A stretch of DNA of 33,493 nucleotides, taken from positions 1-33,493 of the forward strand of contig CALXLD010000033.1 in NCBI GenBank assembly GCA_944389105.1. The letters run 5' to 3'. Below the pieces are notes generated by a model that saw only the letters and a list, made by a program, of their open reading frames with translations, had not been told where the DNA came from and ran no database searches. Source of the DNA: an uncultured Spirochaetaceae bacterium (GTDB lineage: Bacteria; Spirochaetota; Spirochaetia; Sphaerochaetales; Sphaerochaetaceae). The position numbers and the translations under genes are program-made. The first letter of the stretch is position 1. Each line of letters starts with the position of its first letter. Positions 16,782-23,604 of the stretch are shown here, piece by piece.

Positions 16782-18746
16782 TTATGCTGCAGCTGTTTCT
16801 CTTTTCTGCATCAGATGCTGATAGATGGCTATCAGGGCTATCATCAGAAGTCCTGCAATATCAGTGACAGTTCCAGGGATGATCATGCAGAGACCACCTG
16901 CGAAGAGGATTATCCTCAGAACTACAGGGATCTTCCTGATGAAGAAGCCATTGAGGGCCGCTGCAACGCCGAATAGTCCGCATAGTGCGCTTACGCATAT
17001 CTGGATGATTTCAAATGGCCCTGATACATCTATGAATAGCATCTGCGGGGAGAATGCAAACACATAAGGTACTATGAATGCGGCAATTGCAAGCTTTGTA
17101 GCGGTAAGCCCGGTTTTCATAGGATTCGATTTAGCTATTGCAGCTCCTGCATAGGCTGCCAATGCAACGGGCGGGGTAATATCCGCGACAATCCCAAAGT
17201 AGAATACGAAGAAATGCGCTGCCATCTTGCTTACACCAAGCGATGGATCCATAAGAATCGGAGCACATGTTGCCGCCATGATGCAGTAATTTGCTGTTGT
17301 CGGGACACCCATTCCCAGTATGATGCAGCAGATCATAGTCAGGAAAAGCGCGATTATGACATGGCCTCCTGAGAGCGCGACTATAGCTCCGAGAAGCTTT
17401 GAGGCAAGACCTGTTACAGTAATGCATCCTGCGATGACTCCGGCAATACCGCATGCTACTACGACCGTAATCGATGAACGGGCGCCGTTTTCCAGTGCAT
17501 CGAGGAACCTGGAGAAAGTGAGCCTCTCCCTCCTGTTCAATGCTCCTACAATGATTGCAGCCACAATCGCTATTGTCGCGGAATACGCCATAGTGAATGT
17601 GTTTGATCCTACAAGGTAGATAAGAACGATGAGCGGAATAAGCAGGTATATCTCTTTGGCAAGTTCCTTTGCTTTCGGAAGCTCGTCCCTTGGTATTCCC
17701 TTCATCCCAAGCTTCTTTGCTTCAAGATGCACGGCAATGAATATTCCTGTGAAGTAGAGTATAGCGGGAAGTATTGCCCTCACTGCAATTGTTCCATATG
17801 GCTCTCCGGTGAATTCTGCCATAAGGAATGCCGCAGCACCCATTATCGGGGGCATTATCTGGCCGCCTGTCGAGGCCGCCGCTTCGACGGCTGCTGCAAA
17901 CTCAGGCTTGTATCCCATCCTTTTCATCATAGGGATTGTTATCGAGCCGGAGCCTACTGTGTTTGCTACGGAGGAGCCTGAGGCCATGCCTTCGAGCGCA
18001 CTTGCGACAACCGCTACCTTTGCCGGGCCTCCTGAGAATCTTCCTACGGCAGCATTTGCGAAGCGTATGAAGAAGTCCGCGACCCCGGTCCGTTCAAGAA
18101 ATGCTCCGAAGATGATGAAGATGACGATGAATTTGACGCAGACCTGCACTGGTGCGCTGAATATTCCGTTCGTAGTATAGAAAAGGGTCCTTACTACCTG
18201 CAGTACATCAAGACCTGTAGAGAATGTATAGATCAGAAGTGCACCGGCAACAAACAGAATCGGCAGTCCGACACATCTTCTGCAGAGTTCAGCCAGAGCT
18301 ATGATCGCAATGACTCCGGCAGCCATGAATACCGGTTCCCGTATTATTCTTGCTGATAATCTGATAGCTTCCATGGCGTTCGCGGCATAGAAGAAGAATG
18401 CTCCGGATCCGAGAACAAGCAGGATGATATCATACCAGGGCATGTGGTTTGGCCTTTCCACTCCTTTCTTTACCGGGAATGTAAGGAAGCCCAGGAATAT
18501 TATCATCCCCATGAAAACCGATAGTCTTATTTCGGGAAGTGTTGTCAGGAAAACTGCATCGATTATGCAATAAAGGGAGAATGCGACCATTATCAGTCGG
18601 ATGATAAGCTTTGGTATTCCCGTCCATACTCTTGTGTTGGATTCCCTGTCGTACTTCTTCATTACTGCTTCAACATCGGCTGCGGTCCCTATGTCCGATG
18701 CGTGGGCATGATGTTCATGTTTGTGTGATTTCCTTTCTTTTTCCAA
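16782..18746 (-). CDS. TRAP transporter fused permease (TAXI type, 4TM-12TM)
   Basis: The 654-residue membrane protein fuses the small and large TRAP subunits, the usual form for TAXI systems. Large-subunit motifs include FIIFGAFLERTGV, ALEGMASGSSVANTVGSGSITIPMMKRMGYKPEFAAAVEAAASTGGQIMPPIMGAAAF (in segments) and ILGMGVPTTANYCIMA. It imports an organic anion using an ion gradient with the binding protein encoded just upstream. The start is TTG at 18746 preceded by AGGGGG; no Met occurs until residue 29. The N-terminus HKHEHHAH is strikingly His-rich. Two competing hairpins precede the ribosome site. Substrate cannot be assigned. Confidence 0.93.
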   Translation of the reverse strand: MEKERKSHKHEHHAHASDIGTAADVEAVMKKYDRESNTRVWTGIPKLIIRLIMVAFSLYCIIDAVFLTTLPEIRLSVFMGMIIFLGFLTFPVKKGVERPNHMPWYDIILLVLGSGAFFFYAANAMEAIRLSARIIREPVFMAAGVIAIIALAELCRRCVGLPILFVAGALLIYTFSTGLDVLQVVRTLFYTTNGIFSAPVQVCVKFIVIFIIFGAFLERTGVADFFIRFANAAVGRFSGGPAKVAVVASALEGMASGSSVANTVGSGSITIPMMKRMGYKPEFAAAVEAAASTGGQIMPPIMGAAAFLMAEFTGEPYGTIAVRAILPAILYFTGIFIAVHLEAKKLGMKGIPRDELPKAKELAKEIYLLIPLIVLIYLVGSNTFTMAYSATIAIVAAIIVGALNRRERLTFSRFLDALENGARSSITVVVACGIAGVIAGCITVTGLASKLLGAIVALSGGHVIIALFLTMICCIILGMGVPTTANYCIMAATCAPILMDPSLGVSKMAAHFFVFYFGIVADITPPVALAAYAGAAIAKSNPMKTGLTATKLAIAAFIVPYVFAFSPQMLFIDVSGPFEIIQICVSALCGLFGVAAALNGFFIRKIPVVLRIILFAGGLCMIIPGTVTDIAGLLMIALIAIYQHLMQKRETAAA

Positions 18747-18749
18747 TTA

Positions 18750-18782
18750 GTCCCCCTTTTGATGAGGGGACAGTGTCCCCTC
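18750..18782 (-). promoter_or_regulatory. Intercistronic hairpin able to compete for the permease Shine-Dalgarno
   Basis: On the minus strand GAGGGGAC (18782-18775), ACT, GTCCCCTC (18771-18764) form an 8-base stem. GTCCCC of the second arm can instead pair with GGGGAC of the permease ribosome site (18756-18750). The first fold frees the site, the second hides it. The hairpin may also protect the upstream binding-protein mRNA. Confidence 0.55.
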
Positions 18783-18793
18783 GGTGAGATCTC

Positions 18794-19759
18794 TTATTTT
18801 ACGGGTACAGATATACCCTGTTCCTCATAGTATCTTGCTGCCCCTGGATGATATGGGATGTTGGTGATTGAAGAAGCGAAAGCAAGATTAAGCTCTGCAC
18901 CCTTGTTGTGGCTTGCAGATATAGCTTCTTTATCGTTGAAGATTGTTGAGATTATATTGTACACATCATCTTCAGCTACATCATCGCGGGCGATTACAAC
19001 GGCTGCAATTGCGACTGTCTGGCAGTCTTCGTCGGTTCCGTATACGGAGGAGTCGATTGTGTATTTGCTGTAATACGGGGATGTCTCGATGAGCGAATTG
19101 ATATGTTCATCATCAATTGATACGAGATAGACATCCCTTGTACTTGCAAGCGTTGATACTGCAACAGTAGGAGCGCCAGCTACTACGAATGCAGCATCGA
19201 TCTTTCCGTCCTGAAGCGCATCTACGCTGTCTCCGAAGCTCTGATACGTTGGTTTGATATCATTTTCCGTGAGACCATATGCGCCAAGCACATCTATTGC
19301 ATTGTAGTAAACTCCGGATCCGGATGATCCTATTGATACGGTCTTCCCCTTGAGGTCCGCAACAGTTTTTATAGTAGGATTAAGCGTTACTATCTGCACC
19401 TGTTCCATATAGAGGGCTCCGACTGTCGAGAAATCAGTTATCGGATTGTCTTCAAAGAGGTTTGTCCCATCATATGCATAGCTCATTACATCCGACTGCA
19501 CGAATCCCAGCTGATAGTACCCCATGTCCATCATCTCGATGTTGTCCTGCGATCCATTGCTTACGACAGCGGTGAGCTTTGTATCTGTCTCTGAGGAGAT
19601 GCGCTGTGCAAGGACGCTTCCAAAGCCATAATATGTTCCCTGGTCTCCTCCTGTTCCGAAGCTGAGTTCTCCGCTTGTATTGGTTTCCCCCGATCCACCT
19701 GCTACCAGCAACGATGAGATAAGAACAAAGACTGACAGAAATGCAAAAGTCTTCTTCAT
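18794..19759 (-). CDS. TAXI family TRAP solute-binding protein
   Basis: The 321-residue periplasmic receptor has a signal peptide (MKKTFAFLSVFVLISSLLVA, then GGSGE) and TAXI-family motifs: FGTGGDQGTYYGFGSVLAQRI, then a stretch ending LGFVQSDVM, VADLKGKTVSIGSSGSGVYYNA and DGKIDAAFVVAGAPTVAV. It delivers the substrate to the fused permease encoded next. The signal peptide ends in LLVAGG where a lipoprotein would show LxGC, so secretion in soluble form is likelier than lipidation. AAGGAGG precedes ATG. A good sigma-70 promoter lies about 70-95 bases upstream. Confidence 0.93.
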   Translation of the reverse strand: MKKTFAFLSVFVLISSLLVAGGSGETNTSGELSFGTGGDQGTYYGFGSVLAQRISSETDTKLTAVVSNGSQDNIEMMDMGYYQLGFVQSDVMSYAYDGTNLFEDNPITDFSTVGALYMEQVQIVTLNPTIKTVADLKGKTVSIGSSGSGVYYNAIDVLGAYGLTENDIKPTYQSFGDSVDALQDGKIDAAFVVAGAPTVAVSTLASTRDVYLVSIDDEHINSLIETSPYYSKYTIDSSVYGTDEDCQTVAIAAVVIARDDVAEDDVYNIISTIFNDKEAISASHNKGAELNLAFASSITNIPYHPGAARYYEEQGISVPVK

Positions 19760-19826
19760 GGTGCCTCCTTTTGATATCTTTTTGCTTATGTACTAACAAT
19801 TAGAAGCAAAAATGATATTAATTCCC

Positions 19827-19855
19827 ATTTTTTCAGGTCGGATACTGGTTGTCAA
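19827..19855 (-). promoter_or_regulatory. Promoter of TAXI TRAP operon
   Basis: Minus strand: perfect TTGACA (19855-19850), 17-base spacer, AAAAAT (19832-19827, 4 of 6). Leader of roughly 60 bases to the ATG. Confidence 0.65.
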
Positions 19856-19936
19856 GTATTATGCAATATATAGTTTGAAAACTGTATAAATATGCAAAAT
19901 TAAATAATCGCGTTTTTGAAGAATTTTCTAATATCG

Positions 19937-19978
19937 TTGACAAAAACTATTGACACATTTATTTTAAGTGCGTATATT
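19937..19978 (+). promoter_or_regulatory. Strong promoter of initiator tRNA
   Basis: TTGACA at 19950-19955, 17-base spacer, TATATT at 19973-19978: near-consensus sigma-70. A second perfect TTGACA lies 13 bases upstream (19937-19942). Start would be about 19985, eight bases ahead of the tRNA. Confidence 0.85.
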
Positions 19979-19992
19979 TACAAAGCAATCGA

Positions 19993-20065
19993 CGTAGGGT
20001 AGAGCAGTTGGCAGCTCGTCGGGCTCATAACCCGGAGGTCGCAGGTTCGAGTCCTGCCCCTGCTA
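19993..20065 (+). tRNA. Initiator tRNA-fMet (CAU)
   Basis: Cloverleaf: acceptor CGTAGGG/CCCTGCT, D arm GAGC-AGTTGGCA-GCTC, anticodon arm TCGGG-CTCATAA-CCCGG, variable AGGTC, T arm GCAGG-TTCGAGT-CCTGC, discriminator A. Initiator hallmarks are present: unpaired first base pair (C1 opposite U72, where most bacteria have C1/A72) and the GGG/CCC anticodon stem. CCA is not encoded. A near-consensus promoter precedes it. Confidence 0.93.
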
Positions 20066-20192
20066 AATAGATGTAATCTGGACCACCTGAAGGCAAAGGC
20101 AATAGGGTGGAATCGGGTCTCCAGACCATCATGAAACGTGGCAATCTGCTAGTTGAGCACTGGCTCAGGAGTAGGTTGCCTTTTCTATTTTC
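20066..20192 (+). ncRNA. Structured tail downstream of tRNA-fMet, candidate small RNA
   Basis: Between the tRNA and the terminator, TCTGGA-CCACC (20077-20087) pairs with GGTGG (20106-20110) and TCCAGA (20120-20125), giving a two-part stem around an A/G-rich loop. A long terminator hairpin follows. No ORF is plausible here. It is presumably made from the tRNA promoter and released by tRNA processing. No known RNA family was recognised. Confidence 0.45.
20140..20192 (+). terminator. Rho-independent terminator of tRNA transcript
   Basis: GGCAATCTGCT (20140-20150) pairs with AGTAGGTTGCC (20170-20180), 11 pairs with two G-U, enclosing a small GAGC-ACTG-GCTC hairpin, then TTTTCTATTTTC. Confidence 0.88.
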
Positions 20193-20271
20193 TGACGAAT
20201 TCCCTGATGAAAACAAGCTCGTATACTTGAGAATTATGTTACATCTAACTTACCTTTAGGATATGCTTTGA

Positions 20272-20298
20272 TTGGTAAGGTACTATGGAATTTACCAA
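20272..20298 (+). promoter_or_regulatory. Inverted repeat around the YkgJ-like start codon
   Basis: TTGGTAA (20272-20278) and TTACCAA (20292-20298) could pair, placing the AAGG ribosome site edge and the ATG at 20285 in the 13-base loop. It could instead be a protein-binding palindrome. Confidence 0.35.
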
Positions 20299-20989
20299 CC
20301 ATAACCACTTGCTCAAATTTCTGTTTCTAATTATATATGCCCTTGTGAAATATATTGAGAATACAATTAAGTTACTTGGTGATACTGAGATAGCAGCTGA
20401 GCTTAGGGCTATATATGATTTCTATAATTGTATCCAGCCGGATTTTGATTCATTCATGGAGAGATTCAGCTTGAGCTGTCCTCCTGGATGCGGAGAGTGC
20501 TGTGCGCATTTCATTCCTGATGTAACGCCATCAGAGGCTCTTATTATAGGAGCACAGGTACTTTTCGGAGATAAGAAGGATATTCTTAAAGACCAGTTGT
20601 ATTCATCAAAACCAGTTTCTAGTATAGTCTGTCCGTTCTATGATCCATGGAATCCTTCTCACTGCATGATATATTCCGTTCGTCCTCTTGTGTGCCGCAT
20701 GTTTTATTCATGTGCTTCCGAGGGGAAGAATGGCGAAATGGAATTCCGTGGCTGCCGATTCAATGATGAATCACAGAGAGTTGCGGGGCAGGAACTTGAA
20801 GATAGTTCATCAGTTCTTCAGTCAATGAGTGATTATGGAGAGTCATTAGAGGCTCTCCCAGGCAATTCGGCATCAACAGAACTCCTTCCAGCTGCAGTGA
20901 AAAGAGCTGTTCAGAGAATAGGATATGATCTTAATCTTCTTTTCCCTGATAGCCAGGTATTCATGAGTTCTGATCAGGAAGCTTTGTAA
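20285..20989 (+). CDS. YkgJ-type cysteine-cluster protein
   Basis: The conserved part has the Zn/Fe-chelating cluster of the YkgJ/CxxCxxCC family: CPPGCGECCAHF, then CPFYDPWNPSHCMIYSVRPLVCRMFYSC. Family members are cytoplasmic and of unknown role, proposed to bind zinc or an iron-sulphur cluster. The first roughly 30 residues (hydrophobic LLKFLFLIIYALV) look unlike the family, and only a weak AAGG precedes ATG 20285, so the true start may lie further in (for example GTG near 20345). The 3' end overlaps the convergent ybaK-like gene by 29 bases. Residues after the cluster show no recognisable domain. Confidence 0.75.
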   Translation: MEFTNHNHLLKFLFLIIYALVKYIENTIKLLGDTEIAAELRAIYDFYNCIQPDFDSFMERFSLSCPPGCGECCAHFIPDVTPSEALIIGAQVLFGDKKDILKDQLYSSKPVSSIVCPFYDPWNPSHCMIYSVRPLVCRMFYSCASEGKNGEMEFRGCRFNDESQRVAGQELEDSSSVLQSMSDYGESLEALPGNSASTELLPAAVKRAVQRIGYDLNLLFPDSQVFMSSDQEAL

Positions 20990-21440
20990 CATCAATCCAG
21001 CCATCGCATTCAGATACTTTCTCGAGTTCGCTGATGGTCAGCTTGATTGCACTGTTAGGTGTTCCTGCTGCTGGGTATACGAAATCAAAGCGTTTAAGTG
21101 ATTCATCAAGGAAGACTTTCACATTTTCCTTGAGTGCGAAAGGACATACTCCTCCTACAGGATGCCCTGTAAGATTCTCCACATCCTCAAGCCCGATCAT
21201 TTTTGCTTTTTCATGGAATGTATCCTTGAATTTCCTGTTGTCGATTTTCCCATCGCCAGCTGCAACTATTACAATTGGGCCGGAGGAGAGCAGGAATGAC
21301 ATTGTTTTTGCAATCCTTCCTTCTTCCGTGTTAAGGTCTGCAGCAGCTTCTTTTACTGTTGCACTTGATTGATCAAAGAGGATTATGTCCTGATCCTTGC
21401 CGTATTTCTTCAGATATTCCCTGACATTCTCTAGTGACAT
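20961..21440 (-). CDS. YbaK/ProX-type aminoacyl-tRNA deacylase
   Basis: The 159-residue protein belongs to the YbaK/EbsC/ProX trans-editing family, which hydrolyses mischarged tRNAs such as Cys- or Ala-tRNA(Pro). Motifs: EEGRIAKTMSFLL, KMIGLEDVENLTGHPVGGVCPFAL and the C-terminal AAGTPNSAIKLTISEL. Length matches the single-domain family (150-170). No ribosome site precedes the ATG, but TAAAAT stands exactly 6 bases upstream of it, pointing to a leaderless mRNA. Divergent from the hsp20 genes. Confidence 0.88.
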   Translation of the reverse strand: MSLENVREYLKKYGKDQDIILFDQSSATVKEAAADLNTEEGRIAKTMSFLLSSGPIVIVAAGDGKIDNRKFKDTFHEKAKMIGLEDVENLTGHPVGGVCPFALKENVKVFLDESLKRFDFVYPAAGTPNSAIKLTISELEKVSECDGWIDVTKLPDQNS

Positions 21441-21446
21441 GCTGTG

Positions 21447-21475
21447 ATTTTACTCAACTGTCCCGTTTTTTTCCA
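21447..21475 (-). promoter_or_regulatory. Promoter of ybaK-like gene, leaderless arrangement
   Basis: Minus strand: TGGAAA (21475-21470, 4 of 6), 17 bases, TAAAAT (21452-21447, 5 of 6), then CACAGC and ATG. Transcription would start at the ATG. Confidence 0.5.
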
Positions 21476-21552
21476 GAATCCGATAGTGGTGAGTCATTTT
21501 GACCCATGATTGCTTCATTGCTTTCTTCCTTCGGTCAAATAGGGTTGAAATG

Positions 21553-21560
21553 ACACGTGT
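21553..21560. promoter_or_regulatory. Palindrome upstream of sigma-54 promoter
   Basis: ACACGTGT, a perfect 8-base palindrome about 83 bases upstream of the predicted hsp20 start, the right distance for an enhancer-binding-protein site. A single short palindrome is weak evidence. Confidence 0.25.
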
Positions 21561-21611
21561 GTGGAAAAGTGAAAAATAGATAATTGTTTGTAATATAATA
21601 ATTTGTAAAAG

Positions 21612-21629
21612 TTGGCACGTTATCTGCAT
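21612..21629 (+). promoter_or_regulatory. Sigma-54 (RpoN) promoter of hsp20 genes
   Basis: TTGGCACGTTATCTGCA matches the sigma-54 consensus YTGGCACG-N4-TTGCW with one mismatch (C for the first T). GG at 21614-21615 and GC at 21626-21627 have the required 10-base spacing. Start is predicted near 21639, and no competing sigma-70 promoter of similar quality is seen. Confidence 0.82.
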
Positions 21630-21638
21630 GATAGTTGG

Positions 21639-21655
21639 TGTTCCGGAAAGGAACA
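21639..21655 (+). promoter_or_regulatory. 5' hairpin at the predicted hsp20 mRNA start
   Basis: TGTTCC-GGAAA-GGAACA: 6-base stem, 5-base loop, beginning at the predicted sigma-54 start. It does not cover the ribosome site (AAGGAGG at about 21671), so mRNA stabilisation fits better than a thermosensor. Confidence 0.5.
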
Positions 21656-21683
21656 TGAAATAGAAATATAAGGAGGCCCTAAA

Positions 21684-22124
21684 ATGGCAAACGATGTAAC
21701 TAGATATAATGACAGGAGTGGAAGAAGGGATCTTTCCCTTTTCGATGATTTCTTTGATTCAATGCTTGGAGCATGGGACAACTACTCATCCAGAGTTCCT
21801 GCAGTTGATGTAGAGGAAACAGACAAGGAGTTCATTATCAAAGCTGAGATGCCAGGCTTCAATGAGAACAATGTAAAGATTACAGTCGATAAGCATGTTC
21901 TCCATATCTCCGGTGAAGTTGATGAAACTGATAAGGAGAAGGAAGGAAAGAAATATCTTATCAGAGAAAGAAGACATTCATCCTTTGATAGATCGTTCAG
22001 TCTTCCTGATGGACTTGATGAAAGTGCAATAAGTGCAGCTTTCGAGAACGGTATTCTGACAGTAACGCTTCCTAAGACTCCGGAAGAGCAGCCAAGGAAG
22101 ATTGAGGTAAAGATCGGCAAGTAA
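21684..22124 (+). CDS. Small heat-shock protein Hsp20 (first of two)
   Basis: The 146-residue protein has an alpha-crystallin domain at about 38-135 (PAVDVEETDKEFIIKAEMPG, later RRHSSFDRSFSLPDGLDE and AAFENGILTVTLPK) and a C-terminal I-x-V tail (RKIEVKIGK) used in oligomer assembly. Small Hsps hold unfolding proteins in ATP-independent oligomers. A strong AAGGAGG precedes ATG. Transcription is predicted from a sigma-54 promoter with a 45-base leader, unusual for a chaperone gene. A GGGCAG/CTGCCC hairpin (22133-22154) lies between it and the second copy. Confidence 0.95.
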   Translation: MANDVTRYNDRSGRRDLSLFDDFFDSMLGAWDNYSSRVPAVDVEETDKEFIIKAEMPGFNENNVKITVDKHVLHISGEVDETDKEKEGKKYLIRERRHSSFDRSFSLPDGLDESAISAAFENGILTVTLPKTPEEQPRKIEVKIGK

Positions 22125-22132
22125 GCCGGAGA

Positions 22133-22154
22133 GGGCAGGGCTGATGCTCTGCCC
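22133..22154 (+). promoter_or_regulatory. Intercistronic hairpin between hsp20 genes
   Basis: GGGCAG (22133-22138) and CTGCCC (22149-22154) form a 6-base stem with a 10-base loop and no U-tract; likely an mRNA processing or stability element that sets the ratio of the two products. Confidence 0.45.
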
Positions 22155-22181
22155 GGACAATAAAGATTAAGGAGACAGATA

Positions 22182-22613
22182 ATGAGATATGTGATAACAA
22201 GAACAGCAGCGCCAAGGCTTTCAGGATTCGATACATTCTTCAGTGATTTCTTCGGTGATACAGCAACAAGGAAGATTCCACCTGTAGATATCTATGAGGA
22301 TGAAAGAGAATACACAATCGAAGCGGAAATTGCAGGGTATAGTGAGAATGATATCTCTGTGACAATGAAGGATGGAGTTCTTACAATCTCTTCGGAGGAG
22401 AGCTGGAAGGAAAGGAGGGCCAGGGAAAAGGAAGCGAAGAATATGATAATCTCTGAAATAAAGCTTCCAGAGTTCTCAAGGTCATTCAAGCTTCCAGAAG
22501 ATGCAGATTCGGCTAGAGTCGAAGCTGAAAGCAGAAACGGTGTTCTTTTTATCACGATACCTCGTATAAGAAAGACAGCGCCTGGTAAGATTGAGATCAA
22601 GATCAATGGTTAA
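22182..22613 (+). CDS. Small heat-shock protein Hsp20 (second of two)
   Basis: The 143-residue alpha-crystallin protein (PPVDIYEDEREYTIEAEIAGYSENDISVTMKDG in segments, KLPEFSRSFKLPEDADS, ESRNGVLFITIPR) has a C-terminal I-x-I motif (GKIEIKING). It is clearly diverged from the first copy, with a longer charged beta5-beta6 loop (SWKERRAREKEAKN), suggesting hetero-oligomer partners rather than a recent duplicate. AAGGAG precedes ATG. It shares the sigma-54 transcript and ends at a strong terminator. Confidence 0.94.
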   Translation: MRYVITRTAAPRLSGFDTFFSDFFGDTATRKIPPVDIYEDEREYTIEAEIAGYSENDISVTMKDGVLTISSEESWKERRAREKEAKNMIISEIKLPEFSRSFKLPEDADSARVEAESRNGVLFITIPRIRKTAPGKIEIKING

Positions 22614-22621
22614 TCGGCGGA

Positions 22622-22646
22622 GGGCTGAGCAGATCAGCCCTTTTTT
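22622..22646 (+). terminator. Rho-independent terminator of hsp20 operon
   Basis: GGGCTGA (22622-22628), GCAGA loop, TCAGCCC (22634-22640), then TTTTTT. Confidence 0.92.
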
Positions 22647-22733
22647 ACTGCCTTAATGAGCTGCCTGATCAAAAAATACGGTGCATTGGCTTCCTGATTA
22701 TCATTGCCCTTTTATCATATGCTTTGTTTTCGT

Positions 22734-22739
22734 TATACT
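22734..22739 (+). promoter_or_regulatory. -10-like hexamer of nfnA operon
   Basis: TATACT (5 of 6) lies 16 bases before the nfnA ATG, with GAGG between; the -35 (TTTATC, 17 bases up) is weak. Confidence 0.4.
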
Positions 22740-22755
22740 CTCCATAGAGGTAGCT

Positions 22756-23604
22756 ATGTATAAGATTGTCAGGAAAGAGCAGCTTTCACAGGAAGTATTC
22801 TTGATGGATATTGAAGCTCCGATGATTGCCCGTGAAAGAAAAGCAGGGCAGTTTGTTATTGTCCAGAAAGGCGGGGACTTCAATGAACGTATTCCTCTCA
22901 CCATTGCAGATGCTGATCCAGAGAAGGGAACTATCACAATCGTATTCCAGAGAGTCGGTGCATCGACATTCCTCCTCGCTGAGCTGAATGAAGGTGATTA
23001 TATAGAGAATGTTCTTGGTCCTCTTGGCACACCTACTCATATAGAGAATTATGGCCGTGTTGTATGTGTTGGAGGCGGTATTGGAGTCGCTCCTCTCTAT
23101 CCGATAGCAGAAGCCATGAAGAGTGCGGGAAATGATGTGAAGGTCATTATAGGTGCTCGCAGCAAGGAACTTATAATCGAAGAGGACAGGATGAGAAGAA
23201 TAGATCCTGATCTTACTATAGTTACTGATGATGGTTCGTATGGGGAAAAAGGCGTTGTTACTGCACCTCTTGAGCGTATGCTTAAGGAAGGAAATGTACA
23301 GCACGTCGTCTCCATTGGTCCTGCTATAATGATGAAGTTCTGTACCAAGACTGCAGAAAGCTATGGTGTCCCGATTACTGTGTCTCTCAATTCAATCATG
23401 ATAGATGGTACCGGAATGTGCGGCGGCTGCCGTGTTGATATCGGGGGAGAGATGAAATTCGTATGCGTAGATGGGCCGGAGTTCGATGGACATCTAGTCA
23501 ACTGGGACAATCTCATGATGAGGCAGCGGACATACAAGGCACAGGAAAAAGAAGATAATGACAGATGCCGTGGAGGAATCTGCGGGAGGCTTGGGCTGAA
23601 ATGA
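22756..23604 (+). CDS. nfnA: NfnA: FAD/NAD-binding subunit of electron-bifurcating transhydrogenase
   Basis: The 282-residue protein is of the sulfide/dihydroorotate dehydrogenase-like FAD/NAD type. The N-terminal FAD barrel includes RKAGQFVIVQ and ERIPLTIADAD, the NAD fold has VVCVGGGIGVAPLYPIAEAM, and the C-terminal [2Fe-2S] cysteines lie in GMCGGCRV and KFVCVDGPEFDGH. With NfnB it catalyses NADH plus reduced ferredoxin to two NADPH, reversibly, in anaerobes. ATG 22756 follows GAGG; an in-frame extension to 22681 is rejected since the protein family starts at MYKIVRKEQL. The stop overlaps the nfnB ATG. Confidence 0.92.
   Translation: MYKIVRKEQLSQEVFLMDIEAPMIARERKAGQFVIVQKGGDFNERIPLTIADADPEKGTITIVFQRVGASTFLLAELNEGDYIENVLGPLGTPTHIENYGRVVCVGGGIGVAPLYPIAEAMKSAGNDVKVIIGARSKELIIEEDRMRRIDPDLTIVTDDGSYGEKGVVTAPLERMLKEGNVQHVVSIGPAIMMKFCTKTAESYGVPITVSLNSIMIDGTGMCGGCRVDIGGEMKFVCVDGPEFDGHLVNWDNLMMRQRTYKAQEKEDNDRCRGGICGRLGLK

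Noticed and set aside
18794..19759. Possible lipoprotein form of the TAXI binding protein
   Set aside because: The lipobox position holds Gly (LLVAGG), not Cys; a soluble periplasmic protein is more likely.
20102..20117. TAGGGTGGAATCGGGT resembles the T-box core AGGGUGGNACCGCG
   Set aside because: There is no room for a T-box stem I or specifier loop between the tRNA and terminator, the terminator arm does not overlap the motif, and the next gene is not an aminoacyl-tRNA or amino-acid gene.
20025..20216. Minus-strand 63-codon ORF reading LAGAGLEPATSGL
   Set aside because: This is the well-known false protein from the antisense of a tRNA gene; it lies over tRNA-fMet and its terminator.
21450..21656. 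Minus-strand ORF upstream of hsp20
   Set aside because: It overlaps the sigma-54 promoter and ybaK promoter, and its composition is that of AT-rich intergenic DNA.
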